Source: Thalassospiraceae bacterium (lineage in GTDB: Bacteria; Pseudomonadota; Alphaproteobacteria; Rhodospirillales; Magnetovibrionaceae). From it: a DNA stretch of 8,163 nucleotides. Every line of letters begins with the position of its first letter. Within the stretch, counting starts at the first letter, position 1. Of the stretch, positions 5,381 through 8,163 are shown piece by piece. The position numbers were made by a program, and so were the translations under genes. The notes under the pieces are model-generated. The model had not been told where the DNA came from. It did not search any database and was given only the letters and a program-made list of their open reading frames with translations. The stretch spans positions 1 to 8,163 of the forward strand of contig DAOVVL010000070.1 of the NCBI GenBank assembly GCA_030637205.1, read 5' to 3'.

Positions 5381-6799
5381 ATGGTGCAAACGAGCCCGTT
5401 AATGGACCGACTTGGCCCGGCGCTGGATGATTTCACGGTGCGCAAGGGGCTTTACCAATGGATCATGCTGGGCATCAGCGCCATCGCCATTGCCGGGGCG
5501 TTTGCATTGTTGCTGGCATTTTCACGCGTGCCCGGCATTCAGGATATTTTTCCGTGGCCGCTCGACTTTTTCAAAAAAGGTCTGGTGGTTCATGTGGTGT
5601 TTTCGTTTGTGGTTTTTTTCCTTTCCGTGTTTGCAGCCGTCGCGCACATCGCGGCGGCGCGCCTTGGAAACGGCCAGCCGAAATTTCCGACCTTTGGATA
5701 CGCAGCGTTTCGCCTGACCGTGGTGGCGTTTGTATTTTTGTTCGTGCCCGCGTGGATGAACAAAGGCGAACCGATGCTCAACAACTATGTGCCGGTGATT
5801 ACCGATCCGCTGTATTACATGGCGCTGTTGGCGTTGGGCGTGGCCATGGCGCTGCTGGCGTTGCGCGTTCTGCTGAACATTCCGGGCCGTCCGAAAGAAC
5901 ATGGTCTGGGCATGGACATCCTCACCTTGTCGGGCGTCGCGGCATCGGTGTTTTACCTGTTTTCGTTTGCCTATGTCTTGCTGGCATGGAACCAGCTGGG
6001 CAGCCCCGGCGGCGCACCTGATCATCAATACAACGAAGAACTGTTCTGGGCCGGCGGCCACGTTTTACAATTCGTCAACGTTGCCATCGTCATCGCTGCG
6101 TGGTGGGCGGTGGGTGCCGCCGCTTTAGGCCGCGCGCCCTTTTCGCCGATGATCGTCGTTGCGTGTATGGGCGTTCTGGGGCTGGGGGTGGCGATCACAC
6201 CGGCCTTTTACGTGATGTGGGAAAGCTTCAGCGCCGGATGGCTGATGGCGTTTAGCGATCTGCAATACGTGTTTGCATTTGCCACCCTGCCGGTGGCAAT
6301 GGTGGCTTACAAAGGCTTAGGCGCAATAAAGCGCGAGCGCCCTGATTTGCCGTTTCGCGACCCCGGCTTTCTGGCCGTAACCCTTAGCCCCATCGTATTT
6401 GGCATTGGCGGCGTGATGGGCTTGTTTGTTGACGGCCAAGACACCCGCACCCCGGGTCATTACCACGCCATGATCGCGGGCGTGACGCTGGCGTTCATCG
6501 GGCTGTATTTCAATATTTTCATGCCGCTGATCCGGCGCAAGATTGCACATCGCAAGCTGGCGTTTGCCACCGTGTGGATGTTTTTCCTCGGCCAGGGCAT
6601 TGCCGCCATCGGCCTGTTTATCGCCGGGGGCCACGGCACGGCGCGCAAAGTGGCCGGGGCCGAACAGGGGCTGACATCGCTCGGCGCCAAAATCGGCATG
6701 GGGCTAAACGGCGCAGGCGGGCTTCTGGCCGTGATCGGCGGGGCCTTTTTTGTGTGGATTATCGCCTCGGCCCTGCTGAAAAACCCGGAACAGAATTGA
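5381..6799 (+). CDS. Heme-copper oxidase subunit I-like membrane protein with an incomplete CuB site
   Basis: This 472-residue protein has about 12 hydrophobic spans and resembles a cbb3/NOR-like subunit I. Probable heme-ligand positions are H71 in FKKGLVVHVVFSF (helix II) and H360/H362 in TPGHYHAMIAGVTL (the helix X H-x-H). ELFWAGGHVLQFV (H227) resembles helix VI, whose histidine normally binds CuB. The His-His pair of helix VII is not there: after GWLMAFSDLQYVF no histidines occur until H360. The His-Tyr partner is also missing (H227+4 is F231). It may therefore bind one or two hemes but not a normal CuB. AGGGA overlaps the stop of the DUF420 gene 9 bases before the ATG, so the two are probably coupled. 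Possible roles are an electron-transfer or quinol-linked partner, a heme carrier for assembly, or an NO/O2 sensor; the sequence does not decide. It is probably annotated elsewhere as a cbb3-type subunit I-like protein. Confidence 0.75.
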   Translation: MVQTSPLMDRLGPALDDFTVRKGLYQWIMLGISAIAIAGAFALLLAFSRVPGIQDIFPWPLDFFKKGLVVHVVFSFVVFFLSVFAAVAHIAAARLGNGQPKFPTFGYAAFRLTVVAFVFLFVPAWMNKGEPMLNNYVPVITDPLYYMALLALGVAMALLALRVLLNIPGRPKEHGLGMDILTLSGVAASVFYLFSFAYVLLAWNQLGSPGGAPDHQYNEELFWAGGHVLQFVNVAIVIAAWWAVGAAALGRAPFSPMIVVACMGVLGLGVAITPAFYVMWESFSAGWLMAFSDLQYVFAFATLPVAMVAYKGLGAIKRERPDLPFRDPGFLAVTLSPIVFGIGGVMGLFVDGQDTRTPGHYHAMIAGVTLAFIGLYFNIFMPLIRRKIAHRKLAFATVWMFFLGQGIAAIGLFIAGGHGTARKVAGAEQGLTSLGAKIGMGLNGAGGLLAVIGGAFFVWIIASALLKNPEQN

Positions 6800-6857
6800 A
6801 ATCGTGGTATAAAAATCCCACTTAAATAAATAGAAATCACCGAAGGATCAGGCACCC

Positions 6858-7820
6858 GTGGCCGACCCCAAAACCGACAGCACCGCCGAAAGTACTGAAA
6901 GCCCCGATGCCGCCCAACCAGCGGCAAACAGCGGCGCTGAGAAGTATCGCTTTCGCGTTGCCGATTACGCCAACCTGTTAAAGCCGCGCGTGATGTCGTT
7001 GGTGGTATTTACCGCCTTTACCGGCATGGCGCTGGCACCCGAACCCATTTCGTTCTGGAAAGGGCTGATTGCGACCCTCTGTGTTGCGATCGGTGCCGGT
7101 GCATCGGGCGCGATTAACATGTGGTATGACCGCGATATTGACCAGCACATGGTCCGCACACAAAAGCGCCCCATCCCGGCGGGCAAGATCGAACCCAATC
7201 AGGCGCTGGTGTTCGGCGTGGTGCTTTCGATCATTTCCGTGGTGGTAATGTACTATGGTGTGAACAGCCAGGCATCGGGCTTGTTGCTGTTCACCATTTT
7301 GTATTACGTGTTCCTGTACACCATGTGGTTAAAGCGCACGACCCCGCAAAACATCGTGATCGGCGGTGCCGCCGGTGCGTTCCCGCCAATGATCGGTTGG
7401 GTCGCGGCCAGCGGTTCGTTCAGCCTCGAAAGCGGCATCCTGTTTGCCATTATCTTTTTGTGGACCCCGCCGCACACCTGGGCGCTGGCGTTGTTCCGTC
7501 ATGGCGATTATGAAAAGGTCGGCGTGCCGATGATGCCGGTCGTCGTCGGCAGTCATAAAACCAAGATCCAGATGCTGATCTACACGTTGTTGCTGGTGCC
7601 GGTCACGTTGATCCCCGGCCTGATCGGGCTTTCGGGTCTTGTCTATACCGCAGCCGCGTTGGTATTGGGCATTGTGTTTTTGTATCACATCGTCAAGTTG
7701 CTCAAGGATGCAGATGACAAACACGCCAAGCCGACATTTTTGTTTTCGATCCTGTATCTGTTTTTGATCTTCTTGTTTTTATTGGTCGATATGGTGGCGT
7801 TTTTCCCGCTGCCGATTTAA
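6858..7820 (+). CDS. ctaB: Protoheme IX farnesyltransferase (heme O synthase, CtaB)
   Basis: CtaB attaches a farnesyl group to the 2-vinyl of protoheme IX to make heme O, the precursor of heme A, in the inner membrane. The 320-residue product is of the UbiA prenyltransferase fold with about nine helices. Diagnostic motifs are the Mg/diphosphate-binding N87-MWY-D91-RDI-D95, RTQKRPIP (100-107), the GAFPPMIGW loop (173-181) and TPPHTWALAL (203-212) followed by DYEKVGVPMMPVV (217-229). The first 30 residues are a hydrophilic, Ala/Ser/Pro-rich extension, so the protein is slightly longer than typical (about 300). The start is GTG, with GAAGGA about 10 bases upstream; the 58-base gap after the preceding gene holds an AT-rich stretch but no clear terminator. 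No ctaA is visible, so whether heme A or heme O reaches the oxidase depends on genes elsewhere. Confidence 0.96.
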   Translation: MADPKTDSTAESTESPDAAQPAANSGAEKYRFRVADYANLLKPRVMSLVVFTAFTGMALAPEPISFWKGLIATLCVAIGAGASGAINMWYDRDIDQHMVRTQKRPIPAGKIEPNQALVFGVVLSIISVVVMYYGVNSQASGLLLFTILYYVFLYTMWLKRTTPQNIVIGGAAGAFPPMIGWVAASGSFSLESGILFAIIFLWTPPHTWALALFRHGDYEKVGVPMMPVVVGSHKTKIQMLIYTLLLVPVTLIPGLIGLSGLVYTAAALVLGIVFLYHIVKLLKDADDKHAKPTFLFSILYLFLIFLFLLVDMVAFFPLPI

Positions 7821-7822
7821 CG

Positions 7823-8163
7823 ATGCACAAAACGCCATACCTTGAACTGGAAGACCGTTTCCGCCGCATCCACGCATTGGGCGGGGCCCAGGGAATCCTG
7901 CATTGGGATATGTCCACCATGATGCCGCCGGGTGGTGCTGAAAGCAGGGCCGAGCAAATGGCCGTGCTGGCATCGGTTAGCCATTCCATGATGACCGATC
8001 CGGCCATCCCCGACCTGCTCAGCGGCGCCGACGCCAACACATCATTAGATACCTGGCAGCAGGCAAACTTAGCTGAAATGCGTCGCGGCTGGGTGCATCA
8101 GGCGGCGCTGGACAGTTCGCTGGTTGAGGCGCTTTCGCACGCATCGTCCAAATGCGAAACCAC
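7823..8163 (+). CDS. Carboxypeptidase Taq (M32 family metallopeptidase), N-terminal part, runs off the right edge
   Basis: From the ATG at 7823, 113 full codons are open to the window end. The product opens with YLELEDRFRRIHALGGAQG, ILHWDMSTMMPPGG and ESRAEQMAVLASVSH, the recognisable start of M32 carboxypeptidases (helical N-terminal region, then LxWD and MPxGG). These cytosolic zinc enzymes remove C-terminal residues from peptides; the HExxH zinc motif lies beyond the window. Only two bases separate the ATG from the ctaB stop and there is no clear Shine-Dalgarno, so translation is probably coupled to ctaB. It has no evident role in respiration and is likely a passenger in the transcript. 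The later ATGs would lose conserved residues. Confidence 0.9.
   Translation, partial: MHKTPYLELEDRFRRIHALGGAQGILHWDMSTMMPPGGAESRAEQMAVLASVSHSMMTDPAIPDLLSGADANTSLDTWQQANLAEMRRGWVHQAALDSSLVEALSHASSKCET

Noticed and set aside
5522..6061. Long minus-strand open frame of 179 codons opposite the subunit I-like gene
   Set aside because: It is rich in His, Gln and Arg, the typical antisense shadow of a hydrophobic membrane-protein gene, with no recognisable domain.
5381..6799. Calling this gene a functional cbb3 oxidase subunit I (ccoN)
   Set aside because: The CuB His-His pair is absent and no ccoO/ccoP genes are adjacent, so catalytic oxidase activity is not supported.
6800..6857. GTGG...CCAC pairing and AT-rich spacer before ctaB, as a terminator or promoter
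   Set aside because: The stem is only four pairs and no T tract follows; no convincing -35/-10 pair was found.

Overview
The window carries a respiratory heme-copper oxidase (HCO) locus of a Gram-negative bacterium. A Rhodospirillales-like alphaproteobacterium is my best guess, from gene families, moderate GC and the ctaB/M32 neighbours; nothing in the sequence fixes the taxon. All complete genes are on the + strand, in two blocks split by a strong rho-independent terminator at 4610-4641.

Layout. At the left edge (1-107, minus strand) is the start of a gene for a GAF-domain-like protein. An AT-rich divergent intergenic region follows (108-564), which must hold the promoters for both directions; it contains a perfect 7-bp inverted repeat and a TTGACA element. 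Block 1 (565-4589) encodes oxidase subunit III (ctaE), a membrane-anchored SCO/SenC copper chaperone, subunit II with a complete CuA site (coxB) and subunit I (coxA). After the terminator, block 2 (4742-8163+) encodes a 52-residue single-span membrane peptide, a DUF420/YozB (CtaM-like) assembly protein, a 472-residue membrane protein that looks like a degenerate second HCO subunit I, heme O synthase (ctaB), and the start of an M32 (Taq-type) carboxypeptidase.

How the genes fit together. Subunits I-III form the catalytic core. SCO and DUF420 are probable CuA/CuB maturation factors, and CtaB makes heme O, the precursor of heme A. Heme A synthase (ctaA), the CtaG copper chaperone and a cytochrome c donor are not in the window.

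The main interest is that this is not a textbook aa3 oxidase. CoxA keeps all heme and CuB histidines, the His-Tyr pair and D-channel residues, but has a YSHPAVY motif (A2-like, no D-channel glutamate). Every K-channel residue I could align is replaced (S299, T359 and K362 of the Rhodobacter numbering in CoxA, and the entrance glutamate of CoxB), and the His/Asp of the Mg site read Ser/Glu. The linked 472-residue protein keeps apparent heme ligands and one CuB-type histidine but lacks the His-His pair. The SCO protein has an unusual CDGSC copper motif. Together these suggest a divergent, poorly characterised HCO system, possibly with altered proton routing or a different substrate such as NO. 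This is inference from motifs aligned by eye.
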